Source: JAITWN01 sp964384095 (lineage in GTDB: Bacteria > Pseudomonadota > Gammaproteobacteria > SZUA-140). Taken from it: DNA of 53,379 nt. The stretch is taken from assembly GCA_964384095.1 (NCBI GenBank), contig CAYLKC010000003.1, positions 1-53,379 on the forward strand, written 5' to 3'. The notes under the pieces are model-generated. The model saw nothing but the letters and a program-made list of their open reading frames with translations. It had not been told where the DNA came from and did not search any database. The position numbers and the translations under genes are program-made. Shown here in pieces: positions 34,601-41,076 of this stretch (within the stretch, counting starts at the first letter, position 1; every line of letters begins with the position of its first letter).

Positions 34601-36963
34601 ACGATCTGGAGTTGCTGAAACTGGTTATCGGCATCGATCAGCGTGATGTCGCCGTTGACGCCGGAGCTCAGCGTCAGCACCGACCCGGTCGGCATGAACA
34701 GCCGGCCGGTCGAGGTAATATCACCGTCGGCGGTCAGCGTGACAGATGCGTTTGCATCCAGCGTCGCGAGCGCGAGGTCATTGCTGTCGCGCAGGTTGAC
34801 GCTGGAAGCCCCGTTGACAGTGACCAGGCCCTGGAAGTCGTTGCCTGCATTGTTCAGAACAATCTCGGAAGGCGACACGCCGAAACCACCCGAAACGGCC
34901 GTCAGATGGGTCTCGCCCCCGACGATTACCGCGCCTGAGGTCCCGATCGGTCCACGCGAGCTGACGACGAGATCGCCGGCGATGTTCGACGCCGCGCCCT
35001 GCCCGATCCTGACCGCATTGACGTCGTTCAGCGTGACATTCCCGGCGCTGGAGAAGCGCACCTGATCGAAATCGGTATTCAGCCCCGTGACCGTGAAGTC
35101 ACCGCTGCCCAGATCGAAACTGGAGACCCCGAGGACGGTGATCGCGCCGGAGTTGTTGACGAGGTCACGGTCGTTGCTCAGCACTGTGAGACTGTTCGTC
35201 AATGTCGTAGCGCCGATGTCGACGACTCCGTCTGGCGAGTAGCCCTCATGCGTGACGACCATGTTGGCGGCATTGACGTTACCGGTCATCAGATCACCGG
35301 TTTCACGCTTGTCCGGATCCGCGTCGGCGATTCCTGCGCCGATCTTGATGCTGACCGTGCCGGTACCAGCATGGATCTGGCCGTCGTTGTGGAAGATTGC
35401 GGCGCCCGCATCACGATGCTCCTCGGTCGCTCCCGGATCGTTCGCGACGAAGGTGATATTACTGTTGTCCGAGGTAATGTTGGCGTTGATGCTGATGCTG
35501 CGGCCGGCCTGGAAGGTCATATGACCGCCGTTGCCGCCCGGGTTGTTGCTGATGATATTGCTGAGGATCGAGATGTCGTTGTTTGCCTGCAAAATCACAT
35601 TGGTGCCGGCATCGGTCAGCGCGGTGATCGAGGACGGCGCAATCGTGGCATCATCGCCCGGGTTGTCGCCGAAGCCGTCGTTGTCGGCGAAGACGTCAAC
35701 GCCAGCATTCGAGATCACGATGTTCTTCGGGTCGAGCAGCAGCGAACCGGCCTTGCCATGGCTGGCGCCGGCATCGACATGGCCGGCGAAGCTCAGCCAT
35801 TCCTTGCCCGAGACCTCGACGAGGCCGCCGTCGCCGCCGGCGCTGCCGCCGCGGGCGCTGATGTCGCCGTAATAGCGCGTGATGCCGTCGGCCCAGACGA
35901 TGACCTTGCCGCCATTACCGTCGACGCCGCCGTCGGCGCGGATGGTCGCGCCGGCGCCGACATGGGTCTGTTCGGCGTTCATGACCGCCGCGTTATTGCC
36001 CTGGAAATCGCCACCGATCAACACCTCGCCGCCGCCGTGGCGGCCGCTGGCATCGACGAGCGCATCGCCGATGAGGCCGACCCGGGTACCGGTCACCTCG
36101 ATATGCCCGCCCTGCCCGGTCGCCGACGAGGCATCGAGCGTGCCGCTGCTGATCACGGTGCCTCCGCTGCCGGCCTTCAGCAGGATGCGGCCGCCTTCAT
36201 TGGCAACGGTTGTCGCGCGCACGGCGCCGCTGTTGTTGATCGACAGCGCATAGACGTTGCCGCCGGCCGACTGCAATTCGGCCTGCGCGGCCTCGATCAG
36301 GCCGCTGTTGTCGATCGCATTGCCGTCAGCAGCGACAGGCGCCGCGCCGACCCACAGGCGCTCGCTGCCGCTGTCGCGCAGCAATACCTGCGCGCCGGCG
36401 CCGAGACCGGCGACACCGTCGGTCTCGATGACGCCCTGGTTGTCGATCTGCGGCGCGATCAGGAAGACGTCGCCACCGAGACCGCGGATCCTGCCGAGGT
36501 TCACGATCCCGGCACCCTGGCCGGAGAACGACAGGTCTCCACCGTCCAAGAAGTCCTGGTTCGAGAGATCGAGGGTACTGGCGACGAAGCTGCGGGTATC
36601 GATGACGCCGGTCGATCCGACCAGCACGCCGTTCGGGTTGATCAGGAAGACCTGGCCATTGGCCTTGAGGTCGCCGAAGAGGTGTGACGCATTGCCCGAG
36701 ATCACGCGATTCAGCACCGCGCTCGACGCACCCGGCTGCACGAAGCGGGTCACATTCCCGTGGGAGATCGAGAAGTCCTGCCAGTTGATGATCGCGCGTT
36801 CGCTGAGCTGGTTGATCGTGAGATTGCCGCCCTGGCGCGAGAATTCGGCCATGCCGGCGACCAGGTGCTCGCCGGCGGGCGCCGCGGCTGCCGGTGCGGA
36901 GATTGCGAACGACAGGATCAGCAGTCCGCCGAATCGAAGAAGACCGGAATTGTAGCTACGCAT
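25690..36963 (-). CDS. Giant TpsA exoprotein: TPS domain, repeat shaft and YDG/MBG repeats
   Basis: A 3757-residue secreted adhesin-type protein. Signal peptide 1-28 (RFGGLLILSFAISAPAAAAP). The TPS secretion domain (about 30-250) is recognised by NLTINQLSERAIINWQDFSI and by FLINPNGVLVG (NPNG at 109-112), the motifs TpsB needs. A long beta-helical shaft rich in N, D, G, T, S and V follows, with three repeats of about 223 residues and many ITQSG/LTLNNA-type turns. From about 2900 there are MBG/YDG-like modules: two 170-residue tandem units (VIDLSGSRIFNG / VDLNGSRVYDG, each with KVYDGTT and NPNAGNGNKVV) and then three shorter MBG-type Ig-like domains (SVNDQARLYGRVNPALGYQA, TIHDLQRTYGAENPTLTFSA). 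The tail ends LKLLAWASSFGR. No toxin domain is visible. Adhesion or biofilm function is inferred. Confidence 0.95.
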   Translation of the reverse strand: MRSYNSGLLRFGGLLILSFAISAPAAAAPAGEHLVAGMAEFSRQGGNLTINQLSERAIINWQDFSISHGNVTRFVQPGASSAVLNRVISGNASHLFGDLKANGQVFLINPNGVLVGSTGVIDTRSFVASTLDLSNQDFLDGGDLSFSGQGAGIVNLGRIRGLGGDVFLIAPQIDNQGVIETDGVAGLGAGAQVLLRDSGSERLWVGAAPVAADGNAIDNSGLIEAAQAELQSAGGNVYALSINNSGAVRATTVANEGGRILLKAGSGGTVISSGTLDASSATGQGGHIEVTGTRVGLIGDALVDASGRHGGGEVLIGGDFQGNNAAVMNAEQTHVGAGATIRADGGVDGNGGKVIVWADGITRYYGDISARGGSAGGDGGLVEVSGKEWLSFAGHVDAGASHGKAGSLLLDPKNIVISNAGVDVFADNDGFGDNPGDDATIAPSSITALTDAGTNVILQANNDISILSNIISNNPGGNGGHMTFQAGRSISINANITSDNSNITFVANDPGATEEHRDAGAAIFHNDGQIHAGTGTVSIKIGAGIADADPDKRETGDLMTGNVNAANMVVTHEGYSPDGVVDIGATTLTNSLTVLSNDRDLVNNSGAITVLGVSSFDLGSGDFTVTGLNTDFDQVRFSSAGNVTLNDVNAVRIGQGAASNIAGDLVVSSRGPIGTSGAVIVGGETHLTAVSGGFGVSPSEIVLNNAGNDFQGLVTVNGASSVNLRDSNDLALATLDANASVTLTADGDITSTGRLFMPTGSVLTLSSGVNGDITLIDADNQFQQLQIVSGRDVDLFTTTGVTFNQVSSVSGNLDLNANGTIQHRFTTSGSLSVTGDTNFTVRAQKSDLLIGGSSNPNDFVGTVSMLTAGDGSYRNVSFRNVNAGASIISGFPDTLENAAFIFDNAASVTLPGMTLTGTNGINTTGFLSNTLLVHAPNGDLTQSGPIVLTSNNDFARTRLQVGNGNDITLDDEGNDFRSIYIDGANDIVLRDSNGLQIERIENLSATGNGDLTIVADGNVQSQNGVRIKGMASFDVGGTNNVTLNQVTLNQVGGLRFPSANNVSYEGINGFTLGETDINGTLHLRALNSNSVLNQTGSVKTGGLTTFQSFGGGITLDHAENVFGDVAITSILGNPTITLRENDAITQSGVWNLNNGTLNVATSNNQAITLNNANQFQFVNVTQHDDGGEPGAVSIRNAHVAHGIRQTTPWTTAGTTTLNAGGNVIQLNNNDNTLGDLAISNASAVTIVEDDDITQASAWNLPEINVTLAARNDHDIVLDLAGNVFGHLILSGHDLTVVENDDITQIGGAWTSTGKATLTAGSHSIELDNNANAFGIVEVVSAGDAEIYDEDALVIDGASAEGRLTVSVGGHLTQTGAIVAEELRIIGTGHATLEDENNNVAALAAAFTGGALSYADADDFSIEILGESPGILVGSNAVTLVAHDGTIDGLALINQSTTALDVTANTLEIPAMNIAGSQSYTAEGGITLNNNIVSSAAGAVSFNGPVTLAGNISINTVDSAVNFNDTLDGNDQTLTLTAGTGSRSFVGAVSNLGTPVGGVALLLNGAGTADFHSTLSANNGIISGGPVIFRDDVTLADGNIGSNFSGLVTLGKIGGMDFSGYDTLTFDGGLLLENGPASIVSNNSQLTLGDEVSGANDLTLDAGTSNIVGLSNLQDDLTSLSVTAFSLILPNGLSIAGPQSFTLTNDNGAIELGGSLTSTAAGEITFHSPVLLTANSAVSTTDSAITFEGAVNGARNLTLSSGVGEKHFLDQVGNQTAIGIGTGAAIVLQGNGETFFEDTLRTASGITSEGPVTFKTDATLGNGDTGSTFNGVVTAGDLSIDGYDGIAFNGGLNLVDGILSVTSHGSTISFGDTVQGAQGLTLNSLEGGAGTVTGLEHVATDLAALTISAQTLAIPQEGIAIAGPMHFTASGGITINGDVGNGNSGTIDLVGPVTLATQDITVTTGDANVTFAGTLDGARNLTVNSGGGLKTFGGTMSIGTGSGHALTLQGTGANDFQHGVTLASGILIEDGSDTFFPHGLSMNNGDTGSHFGSGTLTIGRNGAVTGLYGHDGMTFAGDLVLIGDAVMFDSNGADITFSDDVLIDAAADAVFDGNIVMEGALTIETGAGSFDINGSIDGNHAFVVDGNAQVAVNGDIGLNQNVASVSISAGSLALGGEVSTHGAQAYNASGGITLSHDIHTASADINFTGPITLTDDVEISTNADGGNVHFIGSTSTIDGNYELQVHTDTGNIILDGAVGDTTPLNRILLSGHDIAAGRITVDGDDSLMADNNLTITASRNYTEATYLFADNDGDGAGSLILLDDVSLTPTAGTEYLLISAADLDMQGNSSINAGHSVILIDASAINGITLGADRVGAMNISADELSRMSTDTGFGLRALNGSSHVISDIHIDTAFGGVDLLISLYAEYIVQTQPIEAGQLFLEAVGGVIDLGHADNLFSEVYVETGATSVNLRNSADILQFEGMAWDLTGIDVTLRADGHDILLTADENRFGTLSLTGRDATVVTDIALNLGAGALSGSLDVTANGVISQSAPLTVGGDVTLVTTHEAGDVSIVNDGNTVLGDSLIGGDFDLDSGGGDVSQAADSALKVAGTFDPTGSGNVTLNGLGNIVSGFVPVDGDNIIRQVGVIELGDENIDGNLTVISEASDLSFDGEVTAGEAITLTDAGNNFGGRLSITTVAPEIVEGADQQTGIHQQDGTTLTVTGQASFTAEASTVPGSGFIDLTNEGNSFGSLVLNGTEVQVRQETGNMVIDAANAGTLDLHAVAGGISQTDAIVVEELGITAAGQVLLDHAGNDIGRVDGVISGNLVLHTLSALISGDIATGGGNLTLVSGGSITQNSSLVDIGVLTLSADGDIVMMSNDNTIDTLGDITANGGIAINDTAGGLTIEGAISATDGDVTILTVGDMTIAETGTVTVNGSGDVALSATGHFINENDGQTISLDDGRFLIYTTDVEGVTKGGLTGGALFSRNHADNAPGMISHEGNLFIYSFTPTLTLRPEDVLAVYGEMPVFTYTVDGLLEDHTAGQAFTGNPALTSDATAGSNVGFYGIEIALGGIALTDLGYDLAFDNDDAQVEVTPRVIDLSGSRIFNGSLVVDADSFTLGNLYDNQTLGLSGFGTMIDRHVGNGKAVTLVTLALGDGDNGGLASNYTLAGGTHTADITPAALTVSTSDVVKVYDGTTSANGAAILIDGNLFNDDTISGGSFAFTNPNAGNGNKVVIVSGVTVNDSNGGNNYDVTYTDNTTSTISPYIVDLNGSRVYDGTVELGAGIFTPGALVGDETLTLSGSGTMANRHVGNGKAVTPGTLALGDGTNGGLAGNYTLVGGTHTVDITRAAVTLSTGDVSKVYDGTTTANGTAIVTAGQLFGSDAISGGSFAFTDPNAGNGNKVVTVADVTVNDGNNGGNYIVSYAGNTTSTITPASLTISVNDQARLYGRVNPALGYQASGFVTGEGVADLTGFSVTTDAIQSSDVGVYAITAAGSSSNYAITFDHGELTINPAPLVITIHDLQRTYGAENPTLTFSADGFVLGHDAGILSGFSIGTAATTASPVGEYAITGTGAVTNANYALTMVDGILTIDPATLTVNVSNASRSFATRDASYLVTVSGFVNGEDVSIVTGQIRVEDLTALFAPAGDYADVLIPSGVSADNYVIDFLPGMLTINATSTNGEDADLDGAASRELIRYNERDQGVTPLYVYNSIVPVTQIGGVYMLMPRTGGFGTAANDDEPLKLLAWASSFGR
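26661..27680 (-). repeat. Two tandem 510-bp repeats encoding YDG modules of TpsA
   Basis: Two near-copies, 26661-27170 and 27171-27680, with a period of exactly 510 bp (170 residues). Both contain GSR(V/I)(Y/F)(D/N)G, NRHVGNGKAVT or DRHVGNGKAVT, KVYDGTT and NPNAGNGNKVV at matching positions. Divergence is modest and indel-free, so the frame is kept. The high identity suggests recent duplication or gene conversion. Confidence 0.85.
30360..32375 (-). repeat. Three imperfect repeats of about 670 bp in the TpsA shaft
   Basis: Markers LTLTAGTGSRSF (near 32350-32373), LTLSSGVGEKHF (near 31682-31699) and LTVNSGGGLKTF (near 31012-31031) recur every 670 bp. Each is followed by ALxLxGxGxxxF, then GNxxSxF with xGYDxxxFxGGL, and a final SLSxxAxSLxLP-like segment with ITFxxPV. 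Boundaries are approximate and identity is low except at these blocks. Confidence 0.65.
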
Positions 36964-36993
36964 GCTGTACTTCTCCCATGAATACCCGCGAGC

Positions 36994-37013
36994 GAACGCC
37001 CTGAATGGCGTTC
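36994..37013 (-). promoter_or_regulatory. Perfect hairpin in the tpsA leader
   Basis: GAACGCC (36994-37000), loop CTGAAT, GGCGTTC (37007-37013) form a 7-bp perfect stem 31 nt before the tpsA ATG. It resembles in size and position the hairpin in front of sbtA. It may shape ribosome access or message stability for a very long mRNA. Confidence 0.45.
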
Positions 37014-37079
37014 TCCGTCAATCAGCACAATCTCGATCAGGCTATTTTTGTCCGAGCGGACCCGGCGGCATTCTGCAGA

Positions 37080-37111
37080 CACCCGGGGTTCCGGGTGCGG
37101 TGTATTTTTTT
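37080..37111 (+). terminator. Strong hairpin with flanking T run between lipoprotein gene and tpsA
   Basis: CACCCGG (37080-37086), GGTT, CCGGGTG (37091-37097) form a 7-bp GC-rich stem, with TTTTTTT at 37105-37111. Read on the plus strand it has the look of an intrinsic terminator, though the T run starts 8 nt late. Both neighbouring genes are on the minus strand, where the run is A and lies before the stem, so it may instead block antisense transcription. Confidence 0.4.
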
Positions 37112-37208
37112 ATTCTGTCTGGGATTGTTTCGGCGCCTGTCCAGGAAACTTGAATTTCTGTGACAGGTTTCTCGATTCAGGGTGGGAAAGGTCGGGCGGA
37201 TGGGGGGA

Positions 37209-37754
37209 TCAGGGGATGATCTCCTTTCTGACGACCAGGCAGGCCTCGCCGACCGGGTGCAGCAGGACGGTCTGGCCATCGGGGAGTCCGAGCGGCATCA
37301 TCTGCTTGCGCAGCGGCTTGCCGGTGATCGCCTCGGGCCAGACCCGTTCGGCCAGCGACGAACAAGGCTCGCCGACTGGTGTCACGATCTCATAGCCGAT
37401 CGCGCAATTCGCATCGCCACCGGGCGCGACATTCAGCGAGACATAGGACGTCCTGCCGTCCGGATCGATGACCTCGAGTGAAAAGCTGTAGAGATCGTCG
37501 CTGCCGCCATGAAAGATCGCCCCGCTATCGGTATCGATGATCAGGTAGATCGCGGCCTCGTGGACCTTCATCGCGCACTGCGGCGCGCCGGCCTGGGCGA
37601 CGACGCGCGCCATCGGGTGCAGGGTCGAGTAGTCGACTACCGGCGTCGGCGCGGGGCCGGTCGATGCGCAGGCCAGCAGGCCTGCCGACAGCAGCACGCA
37701 GGCAGCGGGTCTCAGGGACGAGAGAAGACGTGGGTGGCTGGCAGCGATCATCAT
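37209..37754 (-). CDS. Putative lipoprotein, function unknown
   Basis: A 181-residue protein with a lipoprotein signal: CVLLSAGLLACASTG, lipobox LLAC with Cys29 as the lipidated residue, and no Asp at +2, so outer-membrane sorting is likely. The mature part (APTPVVDYSTLHPMARVVAQ, then CAMKVHEAAIYLIID and VSLNVAPGGDANCAIGYEIV) contains Cys residues that could form disulfides. I do not recognise a family. It has its own promoter candidate (37799-37827) and lies before tpsA on the same strand, separated by hairpins. A link to TpsA biogenesis is possible but not shown. Confidence 0.75.
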   Translation of the reverse strand: MMIAASHPRLLSSLRPAACVLLSAGLLACASTGPAPTPVVDYSTLHPMARVVAQAGAPQCAMKVHEAAIYLIIDTDSGAIFHGGSDDLYSFSLEVIDPDGRTSYVSLNVAPGGDANCAIGYEIVTPVGEPCSSLAERVWPEAITGKPLRKQMMPLGLPDGQTVLLHPVGEACLVVRKEIIP

Positions 37755-37798
37755 GGCATTCCCGGCAGGTTGGTATGGGCTGTTACGGCCTGTTGACG

Positions 37799-37827
37799 AT
37801 TGTATTGAGTTTCCGGCCCGCCGTCAC
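37799..37827 (-). promoter_or_regulatory. Possible promoter of the lipoprotein gene
   Basis: On the minus strand GTGACG (37827-37822), 17 nt, then TACAAT (37804-37799) resemble -35 and -10 boxes 45 nt before the lipoprotein ATG. The -35 overlaps a GCCGTC/GACGGC hairpin (37820-37840) just after the nrdJ stop codon. Confidence 0.4.
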
Positions 37828-37841
37828 GGTACGCGACGGCC

Positions 37842-39668
37842 CTAGTCGGCCTCGCGTTCGAGGTCACAGCAGTGGCGGCCCTGTTCGAACCCCTCCCCGT
37901 CACTGCTGAGCACCGCCCCGGTCACGGAGTTCGGGCGGAAGGTCGTACAGCCCTTCAGACCCCGCTCCCAGGCATAGCGGTAGACCTCGCGAAAGGCCGC
38001 GAAATCAAGATCAGCCGGGATGTTGACGGTCTTCGACACCGCGCTGTCGACGAACGGTTGCACCGCGGCCTGCATGTCGAGATGGACGCGGGGTGGCAGT
38101 CGGCGGGCGTCGATGAAACAGTCCGGGCGTTCCGTCTCCCCCGGGTGAGCAGCGCGCCACAGGGCCTCGGCATGATCGAGCAACGGGTACTCGGTGTAAC
38201 TGCCGTCAAGTTCGAGGACGCGGCGGCGGTACGAAAAGTCGAATACCGGCTCGATCCCGCTCGATACGTTGTTCGCAAGCAGGCTGATCGTGCCGGTCGG
38301 CGCGATCGCGGTCAGATGGCTGTTACGTAAGCCGTAGCGGGCGATGCCTTCGCGAATATCATCCGGCAGAGACTCCGCGAAGCGCGAGGCCAGCCAGGCA
38401 TCCCGTTCGAAAAACGGGAATGCACCTTTCTCCCGGGCGAGCTCAATCGATGTCCTGTACGCGGCATGGCAGATCGTCCGCATCGCACGCGCTGCAAAAT
38501 CGTATGAGGGCGTCTCTCCGTATGTCAACCCGAGCATGATCAGGGCATCGGCGAGACCGGTCAGACCGAGCCCGATGCGGCGCGTGCCGCGGGCCATGTC
38601 CGCCTGGTGATCGAGCGGGAAGCGCGAGACATCGATGACATTGTCGAGCATCCGCGTAGCCGTGCCCGCGGCCGCGGTCAGCGCGTCGAAATCAAAGCCG
38701 GCCTGCTCGCTGAACGGATTACGGACGAATGTGACGAGGTTCAGCGAACCGAGGTCGCAGGCGCCGTACGGCGGCAACGGAATCTCGCCACAGGGATTGG
38801 TCGCGCTGATGCGCTCGCGATAATGCAGGTTGTTCATCTCGTTGATGCGATCGATGAACAGCACACCCGGCTCCGCATGATCATAGGTGGCTCTCATGAT
38901 CGCATCCCACAGCGCGCGGGCGCGCACGGTGCGGATGACCCGGCACGGCACCGGCTCTTCGCTGCCGGTCCAGGCACGCATGATCGTCGCGCCGCCTGCG
39001 CCGGACTCGGGAAAGACCAGTGCCCAGTCGGTGTCGTCGCGCACCGCGGCCATGAAGTCGTCGCTGATCAGCACCGACAGGTTGAAATGACGCAGGATGC
39101 GCGCATCCTGCTTCGCGTTGATGAAGCGTTCGATATCGGGATGGTCACAGCGCAGCGTCGCCATCATCGCGCCGCGGCGGGCGCCGGTCGACAACAGCGT
39201 CGCGCACATGCTGTCCCAGATCTGCATGAACGACACCGGTCCCGATGCAATCGTCCCGGAACTGCGGGCCTGGCTGCCGGCCGGTCGCAGCGTGGAAAAG
39301 TCAACACCGACGCCGCCGCCCTGCTGCAGCGTCATCGCGCTTTCCTTCAGGGCATTGAATATGCCGTCCATCGAGTCCTCGATGACGCCCATGACGAAGC
39401 AGTTGAACAGCGTGACCCGGTGCGCGGTGCCGGCGCCGGCCTGGATGCGGCCGCCGGGCAGGAAGCGGAAACCTTCGAGGTTTGCTTGGAAGCGCCGCGC
39501 CCAGCCGTCGCGGTCGCGGGTCTCGGCGGCGGCGAGCGCGGCGGCGATACGCTGCCAGGTTCCGGCGATGTCACGGTCATGGACCGTGTCTCCGTCGCGA
39601 TGGCGATACTTGCTGTCCCAGATATGGCGCGAGATCGCCATCGTGAAGGGATCATGCCGTTCGCTCAT
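37842..39668 (-). CDS. nrdJ: Class II (adenosylcobalamin-dependent) ribonucleoside-diphosphate reductase, short form
   Basis: Makes deoxyribonucleotides using vitamin B12 coenzyme, so it works with or without oxygen. The 608-residue protein lacks the ATP-cone and is a short form. Radical-site residues are visible: NPCGE (N291, C293, E295), the redox pair C90 (TLFNCFVMGV) and C304 (GACDLGSLNL), and the phosphate-binding loop APTGTISLLANNVSSGIEPV. The tail ends in a Cys pair (C600, C601, in GRHCCDLEREAD), probably the exchange cysteines fed by thioredoxin, though CxxC is more usual. It sits 10 nt after der on the same strand. No class I subunit is nearby. Confidence 0.92.
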   Translation of the reverse strand: MSERHDPFTMAISRHIWDSKYRHRDGDTVHDRDIAGTWQRIAAALAAAETRDRDGWARRFQANLEGFRFLPGGRIQAGAGTAHRVTLFNCFVMGVIEDSMDGIFNALKESAMTLQQGGGVGVDFSTLRPAGSQARSSGTIASGPVSFMQIWDSMCATLLSTGARRGAMMATLRCDHPDIERFINAKQDARILRHFNLSVLISDDFMAAVRDDTDWALVFPESGAGGATIMRAWTGSEEPVPCRVIRTVRARALWDAIMRATYDHAEPGVLFIDRINEMNNLHYRERISATNPCGEIPLPPYGACDLGSLNLVTFVRNPFSEQAGFDFDALTAAAGTATRMLDNVIDVSRFPLDHQADMARGTRRIGLGLTGLADALIMLGLTYGETPSYDFAARAMRTICHAAYRTSIELAREKGAFPFFERDAWLASRFAESLPDDIREGIARYGLRNSHLTAIAPTGTISLLANNVSSGIEPVFDFSYRRRVLELDGSYTEYPLLDHAEALWRAAHPGETERPDCFIDARRLPPRVHLDMQAAVQPFVDSAVSKTVNIPADLDFAAFREVYRYAWERGLKGCTTFRPNSVTGAVLSSDGEGFEQGRHCCDLEREAD

Positions 39669-39678
39669 TGCGCGCGCC

Positions 39679-41076
39679 TCATGTCTTTTTCGACACCCCG
39701 GCGCGTCGCCTGTTCCGTACGGGCGCCCGCCGTGACCTGTGTGGTGGCGGCTGCTTGCGGCCCTTGTAGGGATTCGCGGCGGTCCTGAGCTCTATGCGGA
39801 CCGGCGTCCCGGAGAGATCGAGGGCGTCGCGGAACCAGCCCTCGAGGTAACGCCGGTAGCTGTCCGGCGTCGCCTCGGTCTGGTTGCCGTGAATCACGAT
39901 GACCGGCGGGTGATGCCCGCCCTGGTGCGCATAACGCAGCTTGATGCGCCGCCCGTGCACCAGTGGTGGCGCGTGGCGCTCGACAGCGGCGTGCAGCAAC
40001 CGTGTCAGTTGCGGCGTCGATAGCGACTTGCCGGCCGCCTCATGGGCGCGGTCGATCGACTCGAACAAATGACCGACGCCGCTGCCGTGCAGCGCGGAGA
40101 TGAAATGAACGGTCGCGTAATCGATGAATGACAGCTTGCGCTCCAGCGTCGAGCGAATCTCCTCGCGCTCGTCGTGGTCGAGGCCGTCCCACTTGTTGAC
40201 TGCGACGACCAGCGCGCGCCCGCTCTCGACCGCATGCCCGAGCAGGCGTGCGTCCTGCTCGCCGATGCCCTGGCGGGCGTCGAGCACGAGCAGGACGACA
40301 TGGGCCGCGTCGATTGCCTGCAGCGTCTTGATGATGCTGAATTTCTCGATGGTCTCGTGGACCCGGCTGCGGCGCCGGACGCCGGCGGTGTCGATCAGCG
40401 TATAGCGGTTGCCGTTGCGCTCGAACGGCACAAAGATACTGTCGCGCGTGGTCCCCGGCGCATCGAAAGTCAGCATGCGCTCCTCGCCGAGTATGCGGTT
40501 GGCCAGCGTCGATTTGCCGACATTGGGCCGGCCGATCAACGCGATGCGGATACCTTCATCCTCATCGTCGCCTTCGCTTTCGTCCTGCGGCGCTTCGCCG
40601 AGGAGTGCGCGCATCATTGCGGCGACGCCCTCGCCGTGCGCGGATGCAATGCAGTGCACGTCGCCGATGCCGAGGGCGGCAAACTCACCTGCCGCGAGCG
40701 CCGGATTCAGCCGCTCGCTCTTGTTGACGACCAGTGACAGCGGCTTTCCGGTCGCGCGTAACTGCTGCGCGATGGTCTCGTCGGCGCCGGTCAGACCAGC
40801 GCGGGCATCGACGAGGAACAGCACCCGGTCGGCATCCGCGATCGCCTGCGACACCTGTTTCGCCATCTTTTCGTCGATGCCTTCGCGCTCGCCGCTGAGT
40901 CCACCGGTATCGATGACGATATACGGCCGCCCACCGAGCCGCCCGCTGCCGTAATGACGGTCCCGGGTCAGGCCCGGAAAATCGGAGACCAGCGCCGCGC
41001 GGCTGCCGGTCAGGCAATTGAACAGCGTCGACTTCCCCACATTGGGACGGCCGACGAGTGCGAGGACGGGCTTCAT
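39679..41076 (-). CDS. der: Ribosome assembly GTPase Der (EngA)
   Basis: Essential double-GTPase for 50S ribosome maturation. The 465-residue protein has two G domains, each starting with GRPNVGKS (9-16 and about 183-190), with DTGGL and DTAGV as G3 motifs, and a KH-like C-terminal domain (about 355-440). The second domain has the normal NKWD G4 motif. The first has VVNKSER where most Der proteins have NK-x-D, an Asp to Glu change in the guanine-specificity position. The C-terminus is a long basic tail (RSRRAPVRNRRRAGVSKKT), suited to rRNA binding. ATG 41076 overlaps the bamB stop by ATGA. Confidence 0.97.
   Translation of the reverse strand: MKPVLALVGRPNVGKSTLFNCLTGSRAALVSDFPGLTRDRHYGSGRLGGRPYIVIDTGGLSGEREGIDEKMAKQVSQAIADADRVLFLVDARAGLTGADETIAQQLRATGKPLSLVVNKSERLNPALAAGEFAALGIGDVHCIASAHGEGVAAMMRALLGEAPQDESEGDDEDEGIRIALIGRPNVGKSTLANRILGEERMLTFDAPGTTRDSIFVPFERNGNRYTLIDTAGVRRRSRVHETIEKFSIIKTLQAIDAAHVVLLVLDARQGIGEQDARLLGHAVESGRALVVAVNKWDGLDHDEREEIRSTLERKLSFIDYATVHFISALHGSGVGHLFESIDRAHEAAGKSLSTPQLTRLLHAAVERHAPPLVHGRRIKLRYAHQGGHHPPVIVIHGNQTEATPDSYRRYLEGWFRDALDLSGTPVRIELRTAANPYKGRKQPPPHRSRRAPVRNRRRAGVSKKT

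Larger units (their letters stand above)
36964..37208 (-). promoter_or_regulatory. tpsA upstream region with three inverted repeats
   Basis: This 245-bp gap holds the tpsA promoter and leader and the 3' end of the lipoprotein transcript. It contains CCTGTC/GACAGG (37136-37141 and 37162-37167, with inner GAAA/TTTC pairing), CACCCGG-GGTT-CCGGGTG (37080-37097) flanked by a T run at 37105-37111, and GAACGCC-N6-GGCGTTC (36994-37013). GGGAG lies about 9 nt before the tpsA ATG. I see no recognisable c-di-GMP riboswitch. A -35/-10 pair could not be placed with confidence. Confidence 0.55.

Noticed and set aside
25690..36963. TpsA as a contact-dependent inhibition (CdiA-type) toxin
   Set aside because: No VENN-like motif, toxin tail or immunity gene is present; the C-terminus consists of MBG/YDG-like repeats.
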